Of a DNA stretch of 64,000 bases, positions 44,455 through 54,815 are shown one piece after another. Within the stretch, counting starts at the first letter, position 1. Every line of letters starts with the position of its first letter. This DNA is from Isoetes taiwanensis (lineage: Eukaryota; Streptophyta; Lycopodiopsida; Isoetales; Isoetaceae): positions 163,104-227,103 of the forward strand of contig JAJEKV010000311.1 of the NCBI GenBank assembly GCA_021234155.1, in the 5' to 3' direction. The position numbers and the translations under genes were made by a program. The notes beneath the pieces are model-generated. The model was not told the origin of the DNA and did not search any database. It saw only the letters and a list, made by a program, of their open reading frames with translations.

Positions 44455-44850
44455 GTCATAAAGCCCAACACCATCCATCTTAAAAGAAATTATGGCTATT
44501 CCCACAATGGTTCACACTCTGCCTTCTTGCAATAAAAAAAAATGATCATTCTGGATTGAGAGCTCCAAATAACATGAAAGCTACGTATTTCAAATAGAAA
44601 ACTCCAACGTAAAACTGTTAGCAATCTATATATTCTAGGGGAAATTCAAGACGCAACACATACAAAAAGGCAAATAGAGATCCTAAAGCTAGAAATGCAC
44701 CTTTATAAAAAATGAATCGGCCTTCTACGTAAGAATAGAAGGATGTAGCCAAACTGAATGGCTATTTGATGCATTAACAATGGGAACAACTTGGAAATGT
44801 TAATTTGCAAAAACATTTAAATACTCGATTCCAAAGGGAAGCTTTCGCAC
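44455..44850. other. Right flank of the Gypsy element
   Basis: It starts with the second GTCAT duplication. No gene is seen. Confidence 0.4.
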
Positions 44851-46018
44851 AAGTAGGGCTTCTGCTTCAAACCCTTCTTCTAGCAGGGCTATTACTGCAT
44901 TGGAGGCATAGATTAATAGGTTTTTCGTGTGAGCACGAGATTGGTCTGCTGCTGGTAGTGTGATGTTTTGACCTGTTCCAAGGGCAATTGTATCTCAAAG
45001 ATTGCCAAGGAAACAAACATCAATGTACTACCTCAAGTGATAGCGATCTTTATGCACCTGTGCTCCTATACTTTCTATCGAGAGAACCACTGAGCTCATT
45101 TTCCTTCCAGCAGGCTTTAAGGCATTGCAGACCCAGTGTCAGGGCATAAGCAAGGTCGGGGAGACGAGCGTCGCCTATACTGATCACCTTGTAGATAATG
45201 TGCAGTCTCATGTGGGCCTCTGAAGAGGCAAGAAACCTACAAAAATATATGTTATGAGACTGTGGACTTTACTCCACCTGCTCCAGCTCATTCCAGACGG
45301 CTAGAGATACTATTGGGCTCTAAACCTTGACCCCGTATAGAAGAATAAGCTCTATCAAAGCCCTGAACAAGTGTGACTGATGCGCCAAGTCATACAGCTC
45401 TACTTTGTAGTTGTTGTTTTGCATGGCATACAGTGCCTTCCAGCCCGCTATCATGTGCAACCTGATGGAAGTGTCTCAGCATGTGGTTGCAGGAAAATCC
45501 ACTCCTAAATACTTGTAGGTGGGTGCCACCTCTACATTATGACTCTAGTAATTGAAGGAGGGAGGCCTTGACTGGCGCTTGGATGAGACGAGTAACACCT
45601 TAGTCTTGGCCAAATTAACCTGCATGGCAGTGACTCGACAGAAAGTATCCAGGGCATCCACATGGTGTTGCATGTCATCTGGTGTATAGGTTAAAAGGTC
45701 CACATCATCGGCGTATTTGAGTTGTCTAATTATTTGTTGCACAAGCTGAGCTCCAGTTCCCCCCCCTCCAACAAGCCAACCTTCCAACTGATCAATATAT
45801 AGACCAAACAACGTTGGAGAGAGTGGGCATTCCTGTCGAACCCCAATACTACTGATGATAGGCTGTCTTGACAATATCAGCCAGCCAAAATATATCTCAT
45901 ACAATTTGTATACTGCATTTTGCAAGTCGATAGGGGTCCCCAACTGCTCAGTCTTTCCCACAATTTGTCGAAGCACAATATCAAAAGCCTTTGCAAAGTC
46001 AACAAACTGCATGTATAA
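44851..46018 (-). pseudogene. RTE-like LINE fragment: RT and C-terminal region
   Basis: The open frame 45545-46012 keeps motif A (FVDFAKAFD), motif B (SIGVRQECPLSPTLFGLYID) and motif C (LKYADDVDLLTYTPDDMQ), then MQVNLAKTKVLLV. Broken frames further left continue YKYLGVDFPATTC, ALYAMQNNNYKVELYDL and FRALIELILLYGVKV, parallel to the copy at 28-30 kb. The 5' side is cut at about 46018. A tail repeat was not identified. Confidence 0.82.
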
Positions 46019-47375
46019 GTTTGATTCATATTTCCATCAACCATCAAAGTACATAGAACAAGTATTGCCTCCCACGAGGCTATATACATGCAAGCCACAT
46101 ATGCAGATAACAAGATAACAATACAAGTAGAGTAATCATAACGCAATGACTGACTGACTGCAAAAACACATATATGGAATTCACCACATGCACCATAGCA
46201 TCTGCAATGCAGATGCACCCCACCATATCTAATACGTCATCTAGAACCCCCACACCCATAAAACTGCAAGCACACTAAGGACGACTATGTAACTAGACAG
46301 TTCGTGCATGACCACCGTCCCATATTGGTGGCAAGCACAACCTCACCAGCTCTTAAGGTCTCATCTAGGCAAGCGGCACCTGTCTAATCACACTTGCGTA
46401 AAACTTCCTTAGGTAATAGTCATTGTACCTATCTAGTATCACGAGGATATATACTCGAGCATAGCTTAGTAGTAGCGATTTTGCTTTCACTAGACTGCTG
46501 ATAGCAATACGATAATGATCCATATGCCCTATCTCACTAGCACTCACAAGAACTCTTTACGATAAGCTCAACTTATCTTGACAGAAGGAATAAGTTATTA
46601 AAGAGGACATGACCTTGCACCAGCTAGGCTTCCATACTAATTGCTTAACAATAGCCATATCTAATAGAGGTAGTTTAAACTGCCATTACCTCACAGCTTA
46701 AGAATCACCTCAAGCAGTTCTACAAGGCCTCAAGAAGCAGCTCATAAAAAAGCATCAGTTTAAGGCAAGCTTAAACTGATGCTTAAGAATCACCTCAAAT
46801 AGTTCTACAAGGCCTATTTGTTAGTTTGGGTTAAACATTTCTAGTAACCATTGTGTTTTTGGGCCACTATGCCTTTTTAGCCATGTCTGCATTGCTTTCT
46901 TTACCCACTCCTCATTCTATTTTCCTTCATTTAGTATGTCACTTAAGTTCAGCCCTAATTCCCTGATCCACTGTGCCACGTTCCTTAACCAACCTTGGCC
47001 TGTGATTAGGTGTTGCTTGGCTGAATCACCAAATTGCATTGTTGATAGCTTATCCAGATTCATGCTATCATTAACTAGAATATCATCTAGTATGTTTTCG
47101 TTCTCGCCTGCATTATGGTTTTTCCAATTCCAGTTTGGAATGAAGCCTTGTTTCTTGCATTATCTTGTGTTTCCTCTTTCTTTCATCCTCCTCAGGTTGT
47201 ATTCTTATTCAATGTCTCAGTGTGTTCCTCACTTATGGCATGAATTGATATCAATAATGTATTGTTGGCGTTCTCTCTCATCTGTATGTTATTGTAAGCT
47301 CATGCAATCTAGAATGCAAATAATATTATAATTCGTATGACTATTTCATAGGTGTTGGAAGAATAACCAGGAGCG
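46019..47375 (-). other. Unidentified region with traces of a decayed minus-strand coding frame
   Basis: Minus-strand pieces such as FIPNWNWKNHNAGENENILD, VAQWIRELGLNLSDILNEG and EWVKKAMQTWLKRHSG (about 46880-47150) look protein-like but have stops and no family I recognise; a dead transposon gene is possible. At 46751-46783 a 14-bp perfect inverted repeat (AAGCATCAGTTTAA and its complement) lies within a duplicated segment (AAGAATCACCTCAA at 46699 and 46783). Confidence 0.35.
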
Positions 47376-47594
47376 GTACGCCAAGGTAAGTGGCTGTGAG
47401 TTCTTGCAAACTCTGAGATTTTTCTGGATAAGAATGGCAAATGGTCTGCCCAAAACTGGTAGAATAATGTAATCTTACCTTGACATCGTGGAAATGGGAA
47501 GGGGTCGAGAGCATTCTTGCCACCGGCCGAAGGGAAGGGTCGTGCATTCTTGCCACCCCCTCGGGCAAGAATGCCTGACCCCTTCCTGTTCCAC
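47376..47594. mobile_element. Composite foldback element, copy 2, reverse orientation
   Basis: The inverted pair GTACGCCAAGGTAAG (47376-47390) and CTTACCTTGACAT (47474-47486) is followed by a hairpin of about 105 bp (47489-47594) with GGGAAGGGGTC and CATTCTTGCC in its arms. Order and motifs mirror the element at 26678-26907. Confidence 0.65.
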
Positions 47595-48196
47595 ATCACA
47601 TAATGTACTTGCAAAAAATGAAGATTGATAGTAGACTTTTCTTGCTCACGTTTTCTTGGTGGACAACCCTTGTGAATAAGCACTTTATCATCTATACATT
47701 GGCATATTTGCCAGTGCTATTTATTAGGTCCTATAGGCAAATAGGAGAGTGTCAAAATTATCTAAAACTTGTCGCAAGATGCTATTGGGGTGTCCTCAAT
47801 ACAAAGCAGAATAATGTACGTACAATGTCGCATATATGGCAACAAGCTGATCAATTTGAGTTTGATAAACATTTGAGTAGGACTAAATCAAAGAAAGCCA
47901 TCTCTCCAAAGTGTTATTGGTCCAACCGGGCTGAACCTCCCACAAAAATGGTCTAATATGTATTAGTGTTTGTGATATTGAGCTATTTTTTAGTGCTTAA
48001 TTCTTCTTGCAGACTTACATCATAAAGAGTGTGTTGTTATTATACGAATTACATAATACTTCTACATGATTTTGCAGCCAATGTTTAGTATAAGGGATAA
48101 TTTAGTCTCTAAACAGTGTTCCTGTACTTATGCAAAGGTTTCTAAGGCGCTCAATAAGGTCGATCTTTCGAGGGGATCTTACCAGCTAAACAAGTA
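47595..48196. other. Spacer downstream of M32 copy 2
   Basis: A 117-codon plus-strand frame (47603-47956) has no recognisable domain and I do not call it a gene. The 3' UTR of the peptidase presumably lies here. Confidence 0.4.
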
Positions 48197-49744
48197 TTAA
48201 TCAGACAGCTCGTACAAATCCTGGTACTTAGTACTTAGGCTGCTAAGGAAACAGACAGGATCCAGCCCTCTTCCGGTAACAGACTCAACCAGTTCATCAG
48301 CAGTCTCATAAAGGCTTCCAATAGAATGGATTTTAACAAGGAGCCATTCTCTAAGAGTTTCAAATTTTCCTTCACTGATGTTCTTTTCCAGATCAGGAAG
48401 TTCCTTGCAGGCAGTTTCAAACAATTGGCAGGCATAAACAGCTCCAATTACATAGGTGGGAAAATACCCAAAATTGCCTTCTCCCCAATGAATATCCTGC
48501 AAGCATCCTTCAGTATCAGAAGGGGGGCAAATCCCCAAATATTCCTTCATTTTGCTATTCCAAATACTGGGTATGTCTTTAACATTCACATTTCCATCAA
48601 AGAGACCTTTTTCAATCTCATATCTGAGCAGAATATGAAGGGAATAAGAAACTTCATCTGCATCCACTCTGATAAGAGATGGTTGTACTTTATTCACAAA
48701 TTTGTAGAAATCTGAAACACTTGATTCCAACAGAGAGGGAAATGCTTCTGTTACAAGAGGCCAGTATTTGTGCCAAAACTCTTCACTCAATGCCACATGT
48801 CTTTCCCATAATAAAGATTGGCTTTCATGTAATCCCATTCCGGTCGGTCTTGATGAAGGAAGACCATTTTTACACCCTTCTAAATGCCTACCTTGTTCAT
48901 ATAGTGCATGGCCTACTTCATGGATCACTGCAAAAAGACCAGTTATGAGATCTGTTTCACTAAATCTAGAAGTAATCCTCACATCTGTTGGAGGAAAAAT
49001 ATCAAATGTTGTAGGATGTTTTGATTCGTCCAAACGTCCATTTTGCCATTTGTATCCCATATCTCCTGCAATTTTCTTTGCCAAATCCCTCTGCTTGAGT
49101 ATAGACAAATCTTTGAATTCAAATTTATCCTTAGAAACCCTAACAGAGCTCTCAATTTTCTTGAGCAAAGAAATTAGTGGATCCTTCAAAGAAGCAAAAA
49201 GACTATCCATTTTTTCTCTGCTGTTACCTTTCTCGTACAAATCAAGGAGATAGTCATAGGGCTCCATCTCAGGACGTACTGCAGCGGCTTCCTGCTTAAG
49301 AAGACTGACCCATTCTTCAATAACAGGGGCAAGGAGGGCAAAATCGTTGTTCTTTCTAGCTGCATCCCAGGCCTCTGTGCCTTCTACTTCTAAAACTGCC
49401 TTGCGGGCCTTAAGCTCTTCCGGCGTCCTTGTTGCCCTAAAATAATCCCTAGAAGCCTCCCTGACAGCGGCGGTTTCCATTGGTGAAAATCCATGATTTT
49501 GAAGATCTGGACATTCTGCCAATGTATAAATCCATCTTCCGAGCTCTGGATCCTTCCGGTGCTCATGCACAACTCTGGCTATGGCTTCCATTTGATCACC
49601 TCTTGCATCTGCGGCACCATCTGGCATAACAACGTGCTGATCCCATGACAAAAGGTCTTGAATGCTTTCAAGGGCTGCTATCTGTTTGAGTTGCTTCTTC
49701 ATGCCATCAAAGGCAATCCTTAAGTTCAAATCGGACTCCGCCAT
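48197..49744 (-). CDS. M32 (Taq-type) metallocarboxypeptidase, copy 2, no N-terminal extension
   Basis: An intact intronless frame of 515 residues from the ATG at 49742-49744 (MAESDLNLRIAFDGMKK). The open frame runs a few codons further up, but without another ATG. About four residues in five match copy 1 by eye. The motifs are DVRIT, HEVGH at 275-279 (copy 1 has HEAGH), HESQ, IRVDAD and GCLQDIHW, so zinc binding and catalysis should be preserved. It lacks the 48-residue extension of copy 1, which predicts a cytosolic enzyme unless an upstream exon exists. Same strand as copy 1, 22.7 kb away, consistent with an old duplication later filled with transposons. Confidence 0.88.
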   Translation of the reverse strand: MAESDLNLRIAFDGMKKQLKQIAALESIQDLLSWDQHVVMPDGAADARGDQMEAIARVVHEHRKDPELGRWIYTLAECPDLQNHGFSPMETAAVREASRDYFRATRTPEELKARKAVLEVEGTEAWDAARKNNDFALLAPVIEEWVSLLKQEAAAVRPEMEPYDYLLDLYEKGNSREKMDSLFASLKDPLISLLKKIESSVRVSKDKFEFKDLSILKQRDLAKKIAGDMGYKWQNGRLDESKHPTTFDIFPPTDVRITSRFSETDLITGLFAVIHEVGHALYEQGRHLEGCKNGLPSSRPTGMGLHESQSLLWERHVALSEEFWHKYWPLVTEAFPSLLESSVSDFYKFVNKVQPSLIRVDADEVSYSLHILLRYEIEKGLFDGNVNVKDIPSIWNSKMKEYLGICPPSDTEGCLQDIHWGEGNFGYFPTYVIGAVYACQLFETACKELPDLEKNISEGKFETLREWLLVKIHSIGSLYETADELVESVTGRGLDPVCFLSSLSTKYQDLYELSD

Positions 49745-51115
49745 AGCCTCGCACAAAATACATGTTTAAATGTGCCCAATGGTTCTTTTTGTTCACATTT
49801 TTGGACTTTTTCTGCCCATCGATTTTCTAGTGGGTTTTGAAATATGCCTAGGAATATTCCTATTTAATTTTAGTATTTGCCAACAATCATCAAAGTGGGG
49901 GTTTGGCTTGAGGATTTCGAGTTGAACTTCAAAAGTTTGTAGTTGGAGTGTTAAGTTGCCTCAACAAAAAATTTAGGCATATGGTAAATTGCATGTTGAG
50001 GTTTGTGCTAAAAAGACAATTTCCAATTCAATGCCTATGGTCCTCATAAACAATTTCCTACGTAGTTGTTTATGGGTTCGGTGGCTGTTGGATCTGTGGG
50101 CATTGGTTAATGACATATGAACCAAATTATAATCTGTGGTCGTTGGATTTGTAACTGTTGGTTAATGACACATAAATCAAATGGGAGACCAGTATTTTTT
50201 TGGGTTGTTGGCCGAAATTCAAATGGGAAACCAGTGTTTTTGGGGGCTTCGGCCGAAATTCAAAAATTCGATAAATCTATGGCCATGGGGGTTTGGCGAA
50301 ACTTCAGTAACTCAATCATCTATGGCTGTTAGATCTCTGGTCGTTCATGACATAAATCAAATTTCAATAGATAGATGCCATGGAACAAAACTATATATAG
50401 TGCAACTCTGGCCAGTTCAAACTCGAGACATGGCTATTCTAAGACTAGTGGTTACCACTAGATCAAAGGCCGAAGCACTATGGAAATCCAAAATTATAAA
50501 CCTGAAAAGACACATGTTTATGATATTTTTCACCAACATCCGCATGCCCAAATGTTCGGCTAAAAAAGCATGCCGCATGTGCATGTTAAAAACAGACCTT
50601 GGAAACCAAGGTCCACATGGAAAAAAAAAAGTCTTCTTTGCTTGATGGCATTTTTTGCTACAATTTTTTGTGTTTTTTTCAAAAATCATTGACAACCTTG
50701 ATGGGTTTGGCAAACAGGTATCAGCAGGTCGTTTGCATTTTGACGATTTTGATTACAAGAAGAGGATTTTTTAAAGGCAAAAATGTATTTTTCCTTTTTT
50801 TTTAGCGCAACAGCCCAACCTTGAGTGTCACCTTATCTGAAAGTTTAGACTATCCATGCATCCAAAAGTGTGACATGCCCCTTTCTTATAATGTTAGATT
50901 TTGATCTAGCAGAACGAACGGCCTTGAAAATTCATTCTTTCATGTTTTTTCATAACACCGTGCTATTGCTTCTAGTCTCATCGGACTTGTAGAAAAAACT
51001 TCGAATCTATGATCTTGGGGCCATGTCCAGATTTCCAATTGTTTACCTACTTGCCTTGCCCATATCTAGGCAAGCACTTTCTCAGTGCCATCGACTTAGA
51101 CAGAGGCCGACTGGT
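49745..51115. other. Spacer upstream of M32 copy 2
   Basis: Near 50090-50270 several imperfect direct repeats occur (TTGGTTAATGACA twice; GGCCGAAATTCAAA twice). A TATA-like CTATATATAG stands at 50391. Small frames at 50117-50805 show nothing I recognise. Confidence 0.35.
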
Positions 51116-51146
51116 CTCGTGGACGATAAAAATTCTATTCTATTCT
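51116..51146 (+). mobile_element. 3' tail of an RTE-like LINE or dependent SINE, ending in (ATTCT)n
   Basis: CTCGTGGACGATAAAAATTC followed by TATTCTATTCT resembles the tails at 3871, 25904 and 28302 but has a pentanucleotide repeat. The 5' extent could not be set. Confidence 0.45.
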
Positions 51147-52683
51147 CCTTCTGTAATATAGCCAGGTTTCTTCCTTAAGGATTTCTCTTTAAGCATTTTG
51201 TGGCTTGGAATGCATGGCCGATATAGTCATGCTTGCTCATTTTTTTCCTCAACGAGGGTTATATGCTTCCATTCTTTTTTGCAGTGCTTGAAAGGTGAAG
51301 CCAAAGGCAGATAACTTATAGAGTCTATTTTCTTAAGTTTATAGTGCTAGACTTAGTCTTTAAATCTTGTTGAAGCTTAAAAACTCATTGTCCTACTAAA
51401 TCTCTGATTTTATTTTCCCATTCTCTGTTCATCACATTCATAAAGCTTACATTTGCCCATGTTTATGGGCTATGGAGATTCAGCCAAAACTGTGGCAGGG
51501 TCTGGAGACATCTCTTTCCATTTCTTGGCCTGAAATAGCTGAATTCTTTCTGTCTTAAATGGATACGGATCCCGACGAGGGATTTCATCTAGCACTATAT
51601 ATTTGCCTTGTGAAGCAGAAGAAAGAGACTTCTTTGAAGACAAGTAGAGGAGGTAATATATTTGGATTACTTTCTTGCGGGCTTGCTCAGTGAAAATTCT
51701 GAACACAGATGCCTATAAGGTAAAGTAATTAAGATGCAGGGCTTTGAGAGAAAATGCTTAAAAAGACATGAAATGGGACATGTTGCCAATTGAAGAAGAC
51801 CTTGAACTAGTTTATTACTATGAAAATGAAGCTATGAAGAGAGCCCTGAAAAAGCAAGGAGATCAGATGAGACATGTGTTGTTTGAAAACTTTGATGGTC
51901 ATGTCCTGTTATAAAAGCACTGCTTCAATTTGAAATGACTTTGACTCCATCAAACTTTGATTATATTTTTTCTAATAACTTGTATAAGGGAATTGTAGTC
52001 TCAATTGTGAATTACAGGCCTTTCCCATTTCATAAAAAAATTGTTTTCACAAGAACTCAGATAAACTGCAATGACTTGTAATTCTTAGTATTATTTTTTG
52101 TGGATAATACAAGGATTTAAGTGGCATAACATGCCAAACCAAGCCTTTCTAGCCAATGCAATGGATATTGAGTTATAGTTACTTGAAATACATTACTTGA
52201 AATACACTCAGGTGAATGCTCATCAGGATTATTACTGGAAATCAAAAATCCATGATAGAATATTCCCAAGCCTTCATGAATTTCCGGTCTCTGAGATTGC
52301 CACCACCGACGTGCACATGCACAGGATGGTGCCCTATTTCTGAAGCACCTCCTTAAGAGCGGGTTCACATGCAACAGTGGTCGGAGAGGGGCCCTGTTAT
52401 ACTTGCAAATTGGCGACGGTCGGCGATGGTGGGCGTAAAAGGACATGGCATTTTACATGACGGTGAAGGCCACGATGGTGCATGTGAATCCAGCCTAACC
52501 ATCCAGAAACAAGTAAATACACCTTCGGGCCACTGCAGGGCAACCCTTCGTGCGCAGCACCTTGTTTACAAAATTTTCGGTGGAAAGAAAAAACTTTAAT
52601 TAAAAATTAATTTCTATGGGTTTTAATCATTGCTTTTTTAAATATGCAAGTCAAGAATTGAAAATAAAAAGCTCTCACGGATT
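51147..52683. other. No supportable gene
   Basis: Frames at 51470-51706 (minus) and about 51768-51914 (plus, MKWDMLPIEEDLELVYYYEN) look mildly protein-like but match nothing I know. The stretch 52260-52570 is more GC-rich and lies next to the L1 fragment. Confidence 0.3.
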
Positions 52684-53270
52684 GTGGTCGCGGATCCGCA
52701 AGGAAAAAGGAAGAGAAGCATGACAGACAGGCAGTTCAATTTCTACAGGGAATTCTACTACTATCACAGGTGTAAAGCAGATACATATGGAAATTTGCTT
52801 ATCCTAATGGCCATTTCATGTGTTTCTGACTTGCTGGAGTGCTTGGACTGGGGAAAGAAAACCAATTTTATCCTAAACCCAGCTTTCTCTGACCGTTTCC
52901 CATTCCTTGATCCATAATCTCTGTTTCCTCTTTAACTTCCCATTTTGTTGTCTACTTCATCTTTATCTTTCAGGTAATTGGCGACTCTGTGCTTCTGTTA
53001 TTACAAGGATTTTCCAATCTCTCAGATTGTCAGGAAGAAGAACTTCGGCTTACATACTCAAGTTTCTATTTTCTTAATCTCTCCAATCAGGAACTATTAT
53101 TTTTTGGCTTCATAAGGCATATCATTCCATTATTTTGGATATGCACTTGGATATTACTAGGCTTTAATTTCATGTTTTGCTCAAACTATCTCCAGTACTT
53201 TGATCTCTTTTGGTCAAAGACTTGGATATTATGTATTTTCTAATATATAATTAATGGAAAAAATCTCATT

Positions 53271-53301
<31 letters not shown>
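52684..53301 (+). mobile_element. 5'-truncated L1-like LINE copy with A-tail
   Basis: The frame 52684-52917 has MTDRQFNFYREFYYYHRCKA and DTYGNLLIL, homologous to the C-terminal small domain of the LINE at 18969-19253. A non-coding 3' region ends TTAATGGAAAAAATCTCATT with CCCTC and 26 A residues (53276-53301). The true 5' boundary and target duplication were not found. Confidence 0.7.
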
Positions 53302-53306
<5 letters not shown>

Positions 53307-54257
53307 TAAAAAAAGGTCAATACAGGTCAACTTTTGAAATCCATCATGAAATCCAACTTCTCGACTTCAGTGTCTCCAAAAGTGTTTGCCATTTGAGAAA
53401 TTCCAATAGCAATGTCCTCATCAATTTGCAACCTGGATTTCTTTCTTCCAGTTGGCTTTCCATAAACTCCATACTGATTGCATGCTGTTGATCTAGGGCT
53501 AGAAGAATATGTGTTGTTTCTTGTTGGTGTTCTATTACTTGGCATATCTTGCATAACTAGACTTCATGTATTTTTTATATTGACATTGATATTGAAAATC
53601 TATTCATTACTTTCAAAAGGGAAGCAACTCCAGATCGAATTGTCTCATAGAAAATGTCATCCATAAATGTTAAAAAAAAAATGGTGTGCAAATCAGCTAC
53701 CTCGAAAGCTTCATTCTCAAAGTCTCCATCATCCCCAGCACCTGGAATGGGATTGTCTAATGTCATACCATACTTGACCAAAGCTATTTATAGCCGCTTC
53801 TCTCCTGGATATGATCTACTCCCATCTGAGCAGGGAGCACACCATGCCATGACCAAAGCTATAATTCGGGTGTGTACTGGGTGCAAACCTTAGCTGCTCA
53901 AACTTGATGGCTGTAACAAGGTTGGTTTTATGTTGCTATAATAAGGTGGTTCATTAGATACTTAATTGGTGAAAAAGAGAACATTTGCATCTTGCTGATT
54001 GTAAAATGGCTTTACCCATTTTACCATTAAATCCGACCCATCTTCATTATGAAACTAAACATAGCAAAGGTATGCAAAAAAGGTCCTTGTATAGTTTATT
54101 TGTCTTTCACTTAACTACCAAATGGACAGATTTCATGCAGACATGGGCATCCAATGTGCTATATTTTTCGCCAACCAATTCCATTGAGTTATTCACACTT
54201 TTACTAGGTTGATTGCAGATTTACAATTTGACTTCATATATTCAATTGATGCATGTT
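53302..54257 (-). other. Decayed minus-strand coding traces
   Basis: Two minus-strand frames (53575-53781, with DNPIPGAGDDGDFENEAFEV; 53327-53554, with GRKKSRLQIDEDIAIGISQM) look like pieces of one protein with a Lys/Arg patch. They might be the Myb/SANT-like companion protein of a PIF/Harbinger transposon, but this is weak. Confidence 0.3.
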
Positions 54258-54815
54258 TTCCATTGATCCGAGCCCTCGGATCGAGATTCTAGAGGGGGCG
54301 AGCATGCGTGTCTCGCATGCATGCATTGTAAGCCTTCTCTGGTTGGGAGATCGCTATATTAGGCGAGGTTCTTCATCAACGTCTTATCGGCGCTTCCTCT
54401 TCTCCCTCAGCAGTACCTTATTCTCTATTCTTTGAAACCATGCAGGGGAGGGGCTTCTCCCTGCTTGAATTGACCAATTTGGCATTTCTTTCATGCTGTG
54501 GCATGTTCTTTCTCAGCCTTGCCTCTTCTTTAGCCATAATCCTTTGACCTTCGTCCTCGATCCCCTTTTGATAAGGAAGTTCTCTTTTACTCGGGAGGTT
54601 TTTGTCATTTTTCATGCGAGGCCCATTCTAGAATTCCATCGATCCGAGCCCTCGGATCGAGATTCTAGAGGGGGCGAGCATGCATGTCTCGCATGCATGC
54701 ATTGCATGCCTTCTCTGATTGGGAGATCGCTATATTAGGTGAGGTTCTTCATCCACGTCTCATCGGCACTTCCTCTTCTCTCTTAGCAGTACCTTATTCT
54801 CTATTCTTTGAAACC
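54258..54815. repeat. Direct repeat of about 180 bp, two copies
   Basis: Copy A (54258-54439) and copy B (54634-54815) both start TTCCATYGATCCGAGCCCTC and end TTCTCTATTCTTTGAAACC. Shared parts include AGAGGGGGCGAGCATGC and GGGAGATCGCTATATTAGG. A further 43-bp word, GGGAGGTTTTTGTCATTTTT onward, is present at 54594-54636 and at 55307-55349. Confidence 0.8.

Larger units (their letters stand above)
34791..44459 (+). mobile_element. Full-length Ty3/Gypsy retrotransposon
   Basis: LTRs at 34796-35720 and 43461-44454 start TGTAGAACGAATA and end CCGTCTACA, and GTCAT flanks the element (34791-34795, 44455-44459). The PBS TGGTGGCTTCGCCCGGA (35725-35741) fits the 3' end of a tRNA other than initiator Met. 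AGGGGAA (43451-43457) is the PPT. The order gag, protease, RT, RNase H, integrase defines Ty3/Gypsy, and no chromodomain is visible. The LTRs differ in length (925 versus 994 bp) by indels. Frameshifts in every domain and a 935-bp transposon inside make it inactive. Confidence 0.94.

Noticed and set aside
49745-49756. Start of M32 copy 2 four codons upstream of MAESD
   Set aside because: The upstream codon is TTG, not ATG; the first ATG in frame is at 49742-49744.
54418-54615. Lys/Glu-rich 65-codon minus-strand frame as a gene
   Set aside because: It overlaps the direct-repeat region, has no recognisable domain, and compositional bias alone explains it.
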